Assembly: GCF_026183735.1 (NCBI RefSeq)
Contig: NZ_JAPFRE010000016.1
Coordinates: 1 to 64,000, forward strand
Length of the DNA: 64,000 nt
Direction: 5' to 3'
From: Alteromonas sp. ASW11-130
GTDB taxonomy: Bacteria; Pseudomonadota; Gammaproteobacteria; Enterobacterales; Alteromonadaceae
Shown here: one piece after another, positions 9,398 through 18,828 of the stretch
Numbering within the stretch: the stretch's first letter is position 1
How the letters are laid out: every line of letters begins with the position of its first letter
Position numbers and translations under genes: made by a program
Notes under the pieces: model-generated
Database searches by the model: none
Told to the model about the DNA's origin: nothing
What the model saw: the letters and a program-made list of their open reading frames with translations, nothing else

Positions 9398-11287
9398 CTA
9401 GGCCAAATTAATTTCAAAGCGGTTACGGCCATTTTTCTTAGCCTCGTATAGCGCTTCGTCTGCGCGTTTAAGTACTTTTTCCAGCGATGTGTCCTGCTGC
9501 GTCAAATTTGTACAACCCATACTTATTGTTACTGTGGGTGCACCTTGAATATTTAACGGCATCGCTTTAAGCCGGGATTGAATTCGTAGGAAAATGTGCT
9601 TTATATTCTCGCACTGACTATCTGGCAAGACCACAAGCCACTCTTCGCCGCCCCAGCGCCCCAGTTCATCCCGGCTGCGTAGTTCACCTGCGATCGCATT
9701 GGCGACCGATTTCAGCACTTCATCACCTACATCGTGGCCATAACGGTCGTTAAACAATTTGAAGTGATCTATGTCAATCATAGCAAAACAGAGTTCGCGT
9801 TCATTCTTTTTTGCTTCATCTAATGATTTCTGGGCAAACACACTAATACTGCGGCGATTGCGCGTATTGGTCAGTTCATCAATTAGCGCTAATTCTCTGA
9901 ATTTTTTCTTGGTTTTTATTTGAATCAATAGAACCGTAACAGCCGCCGCTAGTACCAAAAGCAATAATAACGAAAGAATGATTAGTAACCATTGGCGAAA
10001 TTCTCTGGCTTCCAGTTCGGTCTCTGCTAGTTTCTTTTGGGTGTGCAATAATTTATTTTCGGCTTCAGCTTCATTTAATTCAAACATGGCTTGATAGCGA
10101 CGGGTGGATTGTTCCTGAGACAATTTAAGTTGCTCTTCATTAAGCTCCACCCACTGTTTATAGTATTCCAGTGCCAGAGAAGCATTATTTATCGATTCAT
10201 AAATTTTAGCTTTTGAGCGAACCAGCGCGAGTCGACGTTTTAGGGTGGGCGTTTTTTCTACTAAAGGCTCCGCTGTCGTTATGTCAGTCTTCCACCCAGG
10301 TAACTGTAATTGCGCTTTTAGTCTAGCGCGCAATAAGTGACTGAGGATGATCATTCCAGTGACATTGTTTTCTGCAAATACAGGAAGAATGTTGTTAACT
10401 AAATCCAGGGCGCGTTCAGTTTGTTGCAGTTCTTCATAAAGACTAGCTAATTCATAATTTGCATAAGCTGCACCTACCTCATCGCCTGCTTTGCTTGCAT
10501 ATTCTAAGGATAGTTCTGCATAGTCTTGCGCTTTTTCAATATTACCTGAACTGCGATAAGTCAGTGCTATATTGTAATAAGTGATCGACGCTTCAACTAA
10601 ATTTTCTTCAACGTTAATTAACTCAAGTGATTTCAAGTGGTATTCGATAGCTTGTTCCGGCTGACCCAGTTCATCGTACATCAACGCAATACTGGCCATT
10701 GCTTCCGAACGATTTTTATCGTCTTTAAGGTCAGTGAAAATTTTATTAGCTTTCACCATAACCTTTAGCGCACTTTGAAGAGCGCCTGTTTCGTAAAAAA
10801 CCTGCGCAGCGAGCAATAAGACTTCGCCATGAAAAGATGAATTTGCCTCTACTTCTTCGGCCAATAATAATGCGCGGTGGGCGTAGTCATTCGCGATATT
10901 AATATTTTGATTACTCAGCGCGCCAATAGCCAATATCGCGAGAAAACGAGATTCAAATTTTTTAGAGCGGTGGGCTTTTGCTAGCGTAAGACCTTTTTCG
11001 GCAACGGATGAAATTTTGTTACGTTGCGATAAATAATAATACGCATTTGAAATAAGGTATCGAGCGTGTAACTGAATTTCAATGTCCGTTTCAGTATCAG
11101 ATTCATTAATGAAAGGGTTTAGCTGGGAAATAAGCTGTTGAGGTTGGGTGACAATTAAATGATTGTAATAGTCAATATCCAGCTTGCCCTCGTCGTCATA
11201 TTTCAGTTTTGTTTCATTAGCTGAGGCGGTAAAGCATATCAGGCTGAAAAATAAGAAAAGCACATATCTTGTTGTAGTTATTATCAT
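9398..11287 (-). CDS. TPR-sensor diguanylate cyclase (periplasmic TPR, one TM, GGDEF)
   Basis: The 629-residue protein has a signal peptide (1-23, TASA-N) and a long helical region of tetratricopeptide repeats (about 60-390; repeats such as SEAMASIALMYDELGQPEQAIEY are clear). A coiled-coil stretch (about 390-430), one membrane helix (near 433-458) and a C-terminal GGDEF domain (about 470-629) follow. The active-site motif is GGEEW in place of GGDEF, with DHFKLFNDRYGHDVGDE upstream. An RSRD sequence sits five residues before it, matching the product-inhibition I-site. It should convert two GTP to c-di-GMP under control of a periplasmic TPR sensor. GGEEW is less common than GGDEF/GGEEF but keeps the catalytic acid. 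It is a single-gene unit. Confidence 0.93.
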   Translation of the reverse strand: MIITTTRYVLFLFFSLICFTASANETKLKYDDEGKLDIDYYNHLIVTQPQQLISQLNPFINESDTETDIEIQLHARYLISNAYYYLSQRNKISSVAEKGLTLAKAHRSKKFESRFLAILAIGALSNQNINIANDYAHRALLLAEEVEANSSFHGEVLLLAAQVFYETGALQSALKVMVKANKIFTDLKDDKNRSEAMASIALMYDELGQPEQAIEYHLKSLELINVEENLVEASITYYNIALTYRSSGNIEKAQDYAELSLEYASKAGDEVGAAYANYELASLYEELQQTERALDLVNNILPVFAENNVTGMIILSHLLRARLKAQLQLPGWKTDITTAEPLVEKTPTLKRRLALVRSKAKIYESINNASLALEYYKQWVELNEEQLKLSQEQSTRRYQAMFELNEAEAENKLLHTQKKLAETELEAREFRQWLLIILSLLLLLVLAAAVTVLLIQIKTKKKFRELALIDELTNTRNRRSISVFAQKSLDEAKKNERELCFAMIDIDHFKLFNDRYGHDVGDEVLKSVANAIAGELRSRDELGRWGGEEWLVVLPDSQCENIKHIFLRIQSRLKAMPLNIQGAPTVTISMGCTNLTQQDTSLEKVLKRADEALYEAKKNGRNRFEINLA

Positions 11288-11830
11288 AGGATAGACGCTA
11301 ATTACTTTAATTGGTCGTGGCCCTTCTTCGGCAAATAAAGTTAAGTCAATATTATTGTGGTAAATAAAAATTATATTTTCTAAGTCAAGAAGTTAAAACT
11401 TTATAACAAAGCAATCAACCAGTAGCAACATTATTATCATGGGGCTTACATTAGATGCCCACTTTAGTTCTGTCTGCATATTTGTCAACTTTTTAAAAAA
11501 ACATTAGCTACTTATCATATCACCAATCTTTTTCCGTAAGACGCTATTTCATTTAGTAAAAATGTGCACCTTGGTCATAAGTCACTATCCCCTATCAATG
11601 CTTGTTTTAAGGTCATAAGATCACAAAGTGATTTTTAGTCTTAATCAGGTTTTTACTAACACGCATGAAAAGGGAAGGTTTTGCGCTTAAATGGGGCGTT
11701 GTATTGCCAAAGGAACGCCACGGGGAAATGCAGTTCGTTCTATTTCATATAAAACAGTTATCAATCGGACACTTGTCAGTTCAGGTTTTTCTTGCTCATA
11801 TAAGAAAACGCTTATTGCCTAGGACAAATC
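11288..11830. other. Divergent intergenic region with a repeated GGTCATAAG motif
   Basis: It separates the cyclase (minus) from the kynurenine unit (plus). The 9-mer GGTCATAAG occurs at about 11573 and 11612. Just after the second copy comes a short ATCAC-aaa-GTGAT inverted repeat followed by Ts. These could be regulatory for the kynurenine genes, but there is no known consensus to tie them to. No gene was supported. Confidence 0.4.
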
Positions 11831-12688
11831 GTGAAGATTGGATTGTGTTTAATCCTATTGTGGGTACTTGCTGGATGTACATCATCTACTGATTCAGTTG
11901 GTCAAGCGGTGTCCCTACATGACAATACCGTCAACTATCCGCACGCTAACAACGTAAGTTTTAGTCAGGTTCTTCATCTTGGTTATACGAAGACAGACGC
12001 TGAGTTACGTTATGGTGATGAACCGCTACAATTTGGAAAGCTTTGGGTTCCTTACCAGCCCACGCCTCCGTTAGTTATTTTTGTTCACGGGGGGTGTTGG
12101 TTGAATCAGTACGATTTGGAATACAGTTACCCGCTGGCGTCCGCGCTGAAGCAGCAAGGATATGCAGTTTGGTCAATTGAATATCGCCGTGTTGGAGACA
12201 CGGGTGGGGGCTGGCCGGGGAGCTTGAACGATATTGTGCAGGCAATAGAATTTATTCACACGCAAGACAGTTACCGCTTTGACTGGAAGCGGGTTACGTT
12301 GCTTGGACATTCAGCGGGCGGTCACCTTGCCTTACTTGCCGCCAGCCAACTTTCGGTCCCAGTGAGCCTAATTATTGGTGTGGCACCTATTGTTGATATA
12401 ACGCAATACGCGGCAGAAGCCGGGAGTTGCCAAAACTCAGCGGTAGAATTTATGAATGGCACACCTGCGCAACAGCCAAAAAACTATGCACAGGCCAACC
12501 CGGTGAATTACCCATTTGATAGAGAGGTTGTATTGCTAACAGGCGCGCTAGATAATATTGTTCCGCTAACTGAGAATCCGCTACCAGCAGCACAATTTGA
12601 AATACTTCAGGAAGCCGGACATTTTGATTGGGTACATCCCGGCACGCCCGCCTTTAACCTACTGCTGCAATACTTAAATTATGAATAA
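11831..12688 (+). CDS. Kynurenine-formamidase-like alpha/beta hydrolase, predicted lipoprotein
   Basis: The 285-residue protein, read from GTG 11831 (AGGA 7 nt upstream), begins with a lipoprotein signal (LLWVLAGC, acylated Cys at 16). The hydrolase fold carries the oxyanion motif FVHGGCW, the nucleophile elbow GHSAGGH, the acid in TGALDNIVP and the His in EAGHFDW. HGG-type alpha/beta hydrolases next to kynureninase commonly act as arylformamidases (N-formylkynurenine to kynurenine plus formate), like animal AFMID and unlike the metal-dependent KynB. Its end overlaps the kynureninase start by 8 bp, which supports that role. A lipobox is odd because the pathway is cytoplasmic. Either the enzyme acts in the periplasm or the true start lies downstream. 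A general carboxylesterase is the alternative. Confidence 0.82.
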   Translation: MKIGLCLILLWVLAGCTSSTDSVGQAVSLHDNTVNYPHANNVSFSQVLHLGYTKTDAELRYGDEPLQFGKLWVPYQPTPPLVIFVHGGCWLNQYDLEYSYPLASALKQQGYAVWSIEYRRVGDTGGGWPGSLNDIVQAIEFIHTQDSYRFDWKRVTLLGHSAGGHLALLAASQLSVPVSLIIGVAPIVDITQYAAEAGSCQNSAVEFMNGTPAQQPKNYAQANPVNYPFDREVVLLTGALDNIVPLTENPLPAAQFEILQEAGHFDWVHPGTPAFNLLLQYLNYE

Positions 12689-13934
12689 CGCAAAACAAAT
12701 CATGATAAATAAAATTCAGCGTTTAGATGCCAATGATCCTTTAGCTCACAAACGAAAAGAGTTCATACTTCCCAACGACACTATTTACCTGGATGGAAAT
12801 TCCCTTGGTGCATTAACCTATGCTAGTGCAGAGCGCTTGAAAACCGTTGTACATCATCAATGGGGGCAGGACTTAATCGGAGGCTGGAATTGCCATGACT
12901 GGATCGGGTTGCCTCAACGCACAGGCGAAAAAATTGCCCCTTTACTCGGAGCGGAACGCGGCCAGGTGGTCGTTTGTGATTCTGTTTCCGTTAACCTTTA
13001 CAAAGTACTCATTACAGCGCTAAACATGCGTCCGGATAGGGGTAAAGTACTTTCAGAGCAAGGTAATTTCCCTACTGATTTATACATGGCACAAGGTATA
13101 CAGGCGCTTTTAGGCGAAGACCGATGTCAGTTGTTAAGTGTGCCTTCTGATCACCTAGAACAGGCTCTTGACGATGATATTGCGGTGCTGATGCTAACGC
13201 ATATTAATTTTCGAAGTGGTCGTATCCATGATATGCAGCGTCTGACTCAGCTTGCCCACGATAAAGGTATTCTGGTGGTCTGGGATTTAGCGCATAGCGC
13301 AGGTGCTGTACCGCTGGAGCTTGATAAGTGGGAGGTCGATTTCGCGGTAGGTTGTGGTTATAAATATCTTAACGGTGGCCCGGGTGCACCGGCGTTCATC
13401 TATGCAGCTCACAGACACCATAGTAAAGTAAGCCAGCCTTTAAGTGGCTGGATGGGGCATGCTAATCCCTTTGCGTTTTCTGACGACTACCAGGCTGCTC
13501 AAGGAATAAAACAGTTTTTAACCGGCACCCCTTCTATATTGGCTTTGGCAGCGCTAGATGCGGCGCTTATTGTGTTTGATGATGTAGATATGCAGCAACT
13601 GCGCGATAAATCTATCAAGCTGGCCGAGCTATTTTTAGAATTAAAAAATGAACATCCAACGCTAAATGAATTGACCTTGGCGTCTCCCGCCGACAGTCAA
13701 GATAGAGGTAGCCAGCTTTCTTTCTCACACCCCCATGCACACGCAATTTGTCAGGCGTTGATCGACGCCGGTGTGATACCCGATTTTCGTGCTCCTGATA
13801 TCGTCCGTTTTGGATTTACGCCACTATATCTTCGTTATGCAGAAATAGGGCAAGCAATTGAGCGGCTAAACGAGATAATGAAGGATAAGCGATACCTCAA
13901 CGCAAAGTATCAGCAGAAAAAGACAGTTACGTAG
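12681..13934 (+). CDS. kynU: Kynureninase
   Basis: The 417-residue PLP enzyme has normal family length. Visible motifs are YLDGNSLGAL near the N-terminus, VCDSVSVNLYKVL (phosphate/PLP contact), WDLAHSAGAVPLEL with the PLP-ring Asp, and GYKYLNGGPGAPAF containing the Schiff-base Lys228. It cleaves kynurenine to anthranilate and alanine (or 3-hydroxykynurenine to 3-hydroxyanthranilate) in the cytoplasm. The start overlaps the preceding formamidase-like gene by 8 bp, indicating translational coupling. No tryptophan dioxygenase or anthranilate degradation gene is in the window, so the pathway is split across the genome. Confidence 0.95.
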   Translation: MNNAKQIMINKIQRLDANDPLAHKRKEFILPNDTIYLDGNSLGALTYASAERLKTVVHHQWGQDLIGGWNCHDWIGLPQRTGEKIAPLLGAERGQVVVCDSVSVNLYKVLITALNMRPDRGKVLSEQGNFPTDLYMAQGIQALLGEDRCQLLSVPSDHLEQALDDDIAVLMLTHINFRSGRIHDMQRLTQLAHDKGILVVWDLAHSAGAVPLELDKWEVDFAVGCGYKYLNGGPGAPAFIYAAHRHHSKVSQPLSGWMGHANPFAFSDDYQAAQGIKQFLTGTPSILALAALDAALIVFDDVDMQQLRDKSIKLAELFLELKNEHPTLNELTLASPADSQDRGSQLSFSHPHAHAICQALIDAGVIPDFRAPDIVRFGFTPLYLRYAEIGQAIERLNEIMKDKRYLNAKYQQKKTVT

Positions 13935-14302
13935 CATCGGCAAGTTAATAATCAGCTAAACCCATAATATAGAGTTGACCAGTCTACGAGGTTCATCGCT
14001 TAATTAAAGGCTCGCATACTGAGAGGTTGCAATGAAGTTGATTGCTTTTTGTTTTAACGTAGCGAATTAATTTACATAGCGTACGCTAACTGTTGTTTCA
14101 CGCCATGGTTGTGGTGACTGAACATGAACAGATCAACTATAGCTATCCAATGAGTTAACACATTAAGGATAGGCAAGTGAAGCTGCCAATGTTTTTTACT
14201 TATATAAAATGGTTGATTACATCGTAAGTTGCCCATAGTTCATCCACAATGCATGACTATGAGCAACATTTGAACCTCATTCATAAGTTGCTATTTACAG
14301 TG
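13935..14302. other. Intergenic region between convergent genes
   Basis: No clear terminator, RNA or small gene was found between kynU and the convergent S41 peptidase. Confidence 0.4.
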
Positions 14303-15688
14303 TCAACGACTGGCTATCGTCATGTTTTTAACCTGTTTTAACCATTCAAATTCGTTCATGCCATCGTTTGGTTTAATAATGTGATGCGGTATTACAGGCT
14401 GTCTTCGTTTATCTCCGGAAGGACGCACTATGTACCGACTAGGTGCTAACATTACGAGCTTGGTATGGGGCAAATGAAAAGGGGATAGATTGCCTGTCTG
14501 ATTGGCAAATCCTCCAGTTGGTTCGCCTATAAGCGTACCAATATTGTTATCCAAAATAGTTGTCGCAAACAAGATGGCAGCTGAGTAGGTCATTCGATCC
14601 ACAAGAACAATAACGTCACCGGCAAATTGTTTATCTGCACTGACAGGTTCAATTAATCCCTCTTTTTCGACGTTTAATTCAATGACTTCACCGACGTCAC
14701 CTTTGTAGCCAAACCATCCATTGTTATCCCTATTCAACTTTTCAATAGCGAAAGAGGCTTGGGAGACAGGCTTAGAGATGAGATATTTGATAACCTCGGC
14801 GCCTGCATCCGACTGCCCGCCCGTGTTTCCTCTTATATCAATAATTAGTGTTGCTGTGTTTTTCGCTACAAGTTGACCAAAGGCATCCTCAACAGAGTTC
14901 GCAAATTTGTCACTCTCAGCGTCCACATCGAAAGAATCGATACGAAGATATCCGGTGTCGTCATCAACAAAAGTTAATTGCACGTCTTCAAGGTAAGTAT
15001 CGGAGCGCTCCCACTTATCCGAGCTTTTGGAAACGACTTCGTGCGTTTTTCCTTGGTCAAAGATACCCAGAGTGATTTCCCCCGCCACATCAAATACTGC
15101 GAATGCCCAATAGTGGAACAATAGTGACAGCATACTTTCGCGCAGATTAGCGGTTTCACCATGACTAAGATTGGTCAAATCGCCAATTATTTCATGTACC
15201 GAAATACCATTGATGAATTTGATCTCTGTTCCCTTTTGCAATGTAAGCTTGTCGCGCTCTCTGGTATAGGAGCTGGCTAAATAGGCTGCCCCATCACGTA
15301 TTTTTACACCAAATGGAAAGGTTTGAATCCCCTGCTTTTCTGCGAACGTAAACTCTGCGAGTAAAGGAAACAGTATGGAATGCCCATCGCGGAATAGCGG
15401 GGTTAACTGAGCTATGTGTTTAAACGCTTGTTGGCGGGTCATGGGCCCCAAGGCTGTTGATTTTAGATGTTCTGCCAGCGTTTCTAACGCTTCAATATCG
15501 GCGTACTCGTCGAAAGCGGGGTGTCTTTCGCGCATTGTTGCAATTAAGAAATCGATATCTTCATGAATCTGTTGTGGAGTAAACGTTTGGGTAACAAATT
15601 CGCGGTCGACGTCCTCATGAATCCACTCCTCTATTCCGTTACATCCACTTAATACAGTGATAAAAAAGATAACTACCAGTATTCTCAT
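14303..15688 (-). CDS. S41-family (tail-specific protease-like) lipoprotein peptidase
   Basis: The 461-residue protein has a lipoprotein signal (FFITVLSGC, Cys near 16). A helical N-terminal part (about 35-110) ends in FRDGHSIL. The S41 core carries GYLRIDSF, then TLIIDIRGNTGGQSDAG, then the nucleophile region VDRMTYSAAILFATTI and GEPTGGFANQ. The Ser of TYSAA matches the S41 catalytic Ser. No Lys is visible at the usual CtpA position, which suggests the tricorn-like subfamily that uses other partner residues. A canonical PDZ domain is not obvious. It probably sits in the outer membrane facing the periplasm. Substrate unknown. It is a single-gene unit. Confidence 0.87.
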   Translation of the reverse strand: MRILVVIFFITVLSGCNGIEEWIHEDVDREFVTQTFTPQQIHEDIDFLIATMRERHPAFDEYADIEALETLAEHLKSTALGPMTRQQAFKHIAQLTPLFRDGHSILFPLLAEFTFAEKQGIQTFPFGVKIRDGAAYLASSYTRERDKLTLQKGTEIKFINGISVHEIIGDLTNLSHGETANLRESMLSLLFHYWAFAVFDVAGEITLGIFDQGKTHEVVSKSSDKWERSDTYLEDVQLTFVDDDTGYLRIDSFDVDAESDKFANSVEDAFGQLVAKNTATLIIDIRGNTGGQSDAGAEVIKYLISKPVSQASFAIEKLNRDNNGWFGYKGDVGEVIELNVEKEGLIEPVSADKQFAGDVIVLVDRMTYSAAILFATTILDNNIGTLIGEPTGGFANQTGNLSPFHLPHTKLVMLAPSRYIVRPSGDKRRQPVIPHHIIKPNDGMNEFEWLKQVKNMTIASR

Positions 15689-16236
15689 ATTATGTTTCTC
15701 CAGCGACTCAATGGCATAAAGGTACCTGGAATGATGTCAAGAGAATGTGAAATGCACAATATATTTGCCTAGGGTAGTGTTTATTTGCAGCTGTTTTTTT
15801 ACGCGCCACTGAAGGGCTTACGCGTAGGTTAATCGCTACTACAATTTAGTTTTTTTGTTGGCTTAAGTAATATTAATAGGGTGATTCGTGCTGTGCACAA
15901 ACGTTATTGGAATACGCACTTTAATGAAGCTGCTATCTTCGGCCAGGTGAATAATGCCGTCACAGAATTCTCTTATCGTATTTGGTAGCAGGAGGTAAGT
16001 TTTTCGCATGGGCGAAAGTGATATATCGGCGAGTGGGGACTTATCAAGATAACTACGCCATCATCGGTATAGACCAAAAAAGTATTTATAATACATAAGA
16101 AGCCGCATTAACCATTTCACCTCTAACATTGGCCGGGGGCAGAAGAATGGTCGGCACGCGTTAATAAAAGGTTTTTATTTTCCCGTTTGTATTGCTACGC
16201 TTTGGCCTTTGTGAACAACACGGGGTAGTGCGGTCA
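15689..16236. other. Divergent intergenic region
   Basis: It lies between the S41 peptidase (minus) and the GH97 gene (plus). No operator, terminator or small gene could be supported. Confidence 0.4.
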
Positions 16237-18303
16237 ATGCGTTCATTCTTTCACGTTATGGGGTTAATTTGTTTCGCTATTTCATCGGTACATGCAACTC
16301 ACATTTCCGTTTCGTCACCCGACAAAAGGATTACTTTCACTTTTTCTGACGCTAATCAGGAAGCGCAGTATTCGGTTGAATACCACGGAAGTGACCTTAT
16401 TTTGCCGAGTAAATTAGGGTTTACTTTCGAACAAGCTCAGCCCTTATACCATCACTTCAAAGTTGAAGAAATATCTCGACATAGCAATGACGATAAGTGG
16501 AAACAGCCATGGGGTGAGCAAAGAATTATCCGTAACCATTACAACGAGTTGGTAGTGAAATTTACGCAAATCAACGATGCCAATCGCCACTTTTCTGTTC
16601 GAGCGCGAGTATTCGACGATGGCGTGGGTTTTCGATACGAAATGCCAGACGCAGGCGATGTCGCGATTACGCGGGAGCTGACACAATTTCACTTAGCTGA
16701 CTCACAACGCGCCACAGCGTATTGGATCCCTGGGCAATCTCAACAACGTTACGAATACCTTTACCGTGAAACAGCGCTGAATGAGGTTGGCCTGGCGCAC
16801 ACACCTTTTACCGTAAAATATGAAACCGGCACGCATGTGGCGATACATGAGGCGGCATTAGTGGATTACGCCGGCATGAGTCTACATTTCCTCGAAAGAG
16901 GTAAGCTGGAAGCCAAGCTAGCGCCGCGTTCAGACGGTACACTGGTACATAAGTCAGGTAGTTTCCACACGCCTTGGCGCACAATCACTATAGGTAATGA
17001 GGCAGTAGATTTAATCAATAGTTATATTGCACTGAATCTAAATGAACCTAACAAATTGGGTGAAGTCGATTGGGTCAATCCTGGGAAATATATAGGCATT
17101 TGGTGGGGCATGCATATCGGTAAGTTTAGTTGGGGCGCGGGGGAAAAGCATGGCGCAACCACCGAAAGAACGATAAGGTACATGAATTTTGCTGCGAAAC
17201 ACGGCTTCGATGGTGTATTGGTTGAAGGCTGGAATGAAGGATGGGACGGTAATTGGATAGCCAATTCCGAGATTTTTTCGTTTACCAAAAGCTACCCTGA
17301 TTTTGATATAAAAAAGGTGACTGAACACGGCAAGAAAATAGGGGTAAAGCTTATTGGTCATCATGAAACCTCGGGTGGCATCACTAATTATGAAAAGCAA
17401 ATGGAAAGCGGATTTGCGCTTTATCAAAAACACGGCGTAGAACAAATTAAAACAGGCTATGTCAGCTATGGTCAAAACCTTAAAGTGGTGGATGAAAACG
17501 GCGTAATGCGCTATGAGTTCACCGATAGTCAGCCAGCTGTGAACCACTTTATTAATAATGTGAAAACTGCTGCTAAGTACCAATTGTCTATTAATACTCA
17601 TGAGTCTGTTAAAGATACGGGCTTGCGCCGCACTTATCCTAATTGGCTTGCCCGCGAAAGCGCCCGAGGTCAAGAATATAACGCTGGATGGTCTAAGCCT
17701 AATCCAGCAGAACACATACCGATGCTTGCATACACTCGCATGCTCGCGGGTCCAATGGATTTCACTCCCGGTATTTTTAACTTTAATTATACGCTTGGAA
17801 ATAATAGCGGGATGGATGTGGGTACGAAAGAGTTGAGACGGCCGATATCCACTCTCTCTAAACAGTTGGCTGAATATGTTGTGCTATACAGCCCTATTCA
17901 AATGGCCGCCGATCTTCCTGAAAATTACGAAGCAAAGCCGGCCGCTTTTCAGTTTATCAAAGACGTTCCCACTGACTGGGAAGAAACGCGCGCGTTGCAA
18001 GGAGAGGTTGGTGACTTTGTAGTGGTCGCGCGAAAAGAAAAAAAGCACCGCTCATATAATGGCCGCGACTGGTATCTTGGAGCTATAACAAACGGTGAAG
18101 CCAGAACCATTACTGTTCCTTTAGACTTTCTCGAAAAAGGGATGGCATACGAAGCACAAATCTATCGCGACACTCACCAAACCGATTGGCGAAAAAATCC
18201 ATATGCCATGATAATCGAGAAGAAAAAAGTGACTCGCGCCGATACGCTTAACGTGCGATTAGCAGCCGCTGGAGGTCTTGCGGTACGTTTTAAAGCATTA
18301 TGA
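16237..18303 (+). CDS. GH97 glycoside hydrolase, inverting alpha-glucosidase (SusB) type
   Basis: Taking ATG 16237, which opens a signal peptide (MRSFFHVMGLICF...SVHA), gives 688 residues. A TTG start 15 codons upstream is possible. An N-terminal beta-sandwich (about 20-270) is followed by a TIM barrel (about 275-560: WWGMHIG, GWNEGW, GHHETSGG) and a small C-terminal domain. The segment around INTHES and TYPNWLARESARGQEY is characteristic. Glu456 and Glu480 lie 24 residues apart, the spacing of the SusB catalytic pair Glu508/Glu532. KTGYV carries Gly where retaining GH97 enzymes have a nucleophilic Asp. This points to an inverting exo-acting alpha-glucosidase on malto-oligosaccharides. It stands alone, without a TonB receptor or other amylolytic genes. 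Confidence 0.93.
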   Translation: MRSFFHVMGLICFAISSVHATHISVSSPDKRITFTFSDANQEAQYSVEYHGSDLILPSKLGFTFEQAQPLYHHFKVEEISRHSNDDKWKQPWGEQRIIRNHYNELVVKFTQINDANRHFSVRARVFDDGVGFRYEMPDAGDVAITRELTQFHLADSQRATAYWIPGQSQQRYEYLYRETALNEVGLAHTPFTVKYETGTHVAIHEAALVDYAGMSLHFLERGKLEAKLAPRSDGTLVHKSGSFHTPWRTITIGNEAVDLINSYIALNLNEPNKLGEVDWVNPGKYIGIWWGMHIGKFSWGAGEKHGATTERTIRYMNFAAKHGFDGVLVEGWNEGWDGNWIANSEIFSFTKSYPDFDIKKVTEHGKKIGVKLIGHHETSGGITNYEKQMESGFALYQKHGVEQIKTGYVSYGQNLKVVDENGVMRYEFTDSQPAVNHFINNVKTAAKYQLSINTHESVKDTGLRRTYPNWLARESARGQEYNAGWSKPNPAEHIPMLAYTRMLAGPMDFTPGIFNFNYTLGNNSGMDVGTKELRRPISTLSKQLAEYVVLYSPIQMAADLPENYEAKPAAFQFIKDVPTDWEETRALQGEVGDFVVVARKEKKHRSYNGRDWYLGAITNGEARTITVPLDFLEKGMAYEAQIYRDTHQTDWRKNPYAMIIEKKKVTRADTLNVRLAAAGGLAVRFKAL

Positions 18304-18828
18304 TGTATTACTAACTCGACCTATTGGGTACGCCGAGTTGGTATAAAGGAAAGCATTCAGGCACGACTTATATATAACGTTGAGGTTGATCTAGATGATG
18401 AAGTACGCCTCCCTCCATATCAAGGTAATATGGCGCACTGCATTTTTCTATCACCCTTCGGGTGCGGCCCCTGTGAATTTTTAAGTCGATAACGTTGTTC
18501 GATTTTGTAGCCAACCCTATGCCATCCACCTATAATATTTATCGTGGATATAAATTATATCGCGCGTATAAGATTAAAACTTACCATTAGAAGGGTGATA
18601 AATAAGTACGTGTCGATATTTTTTTAAGTTTGAATTTATCTGCCATGTACCGCTCAAAGCTTGAATAAAAAAATCAGCTGATTATGACATTGATGTGTTG
18701 ATTGTTGTTACTTTTCTTAGGTGAATGTCTTATTTCAACATATGAATATCTACAGAAAAATACGCTTTTTGTTTATATGAATCTCTTTGTGAATGGGTAT
18801 AGGCTACTGACCAAACCTGTAACCAGAG
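18304..18828. other. Intergenic region with a small GC hairpin
   Basis: A CACCC-ttc-GGGTG hairpin at about 18450-18463 and an AACTCG/CGAGTT inverted repeat near 18313-18340 could help end the GH97 transcript, but neither has a T-run directly after it. The rest is AT-rich with no gene found. Confidence 0.35.

Noticed and set aside
11665-11892. A 75-codon plus frame overlapping the formamidase-like gene start
   Set aside because: Overlaps a well-supported gene in another frame.
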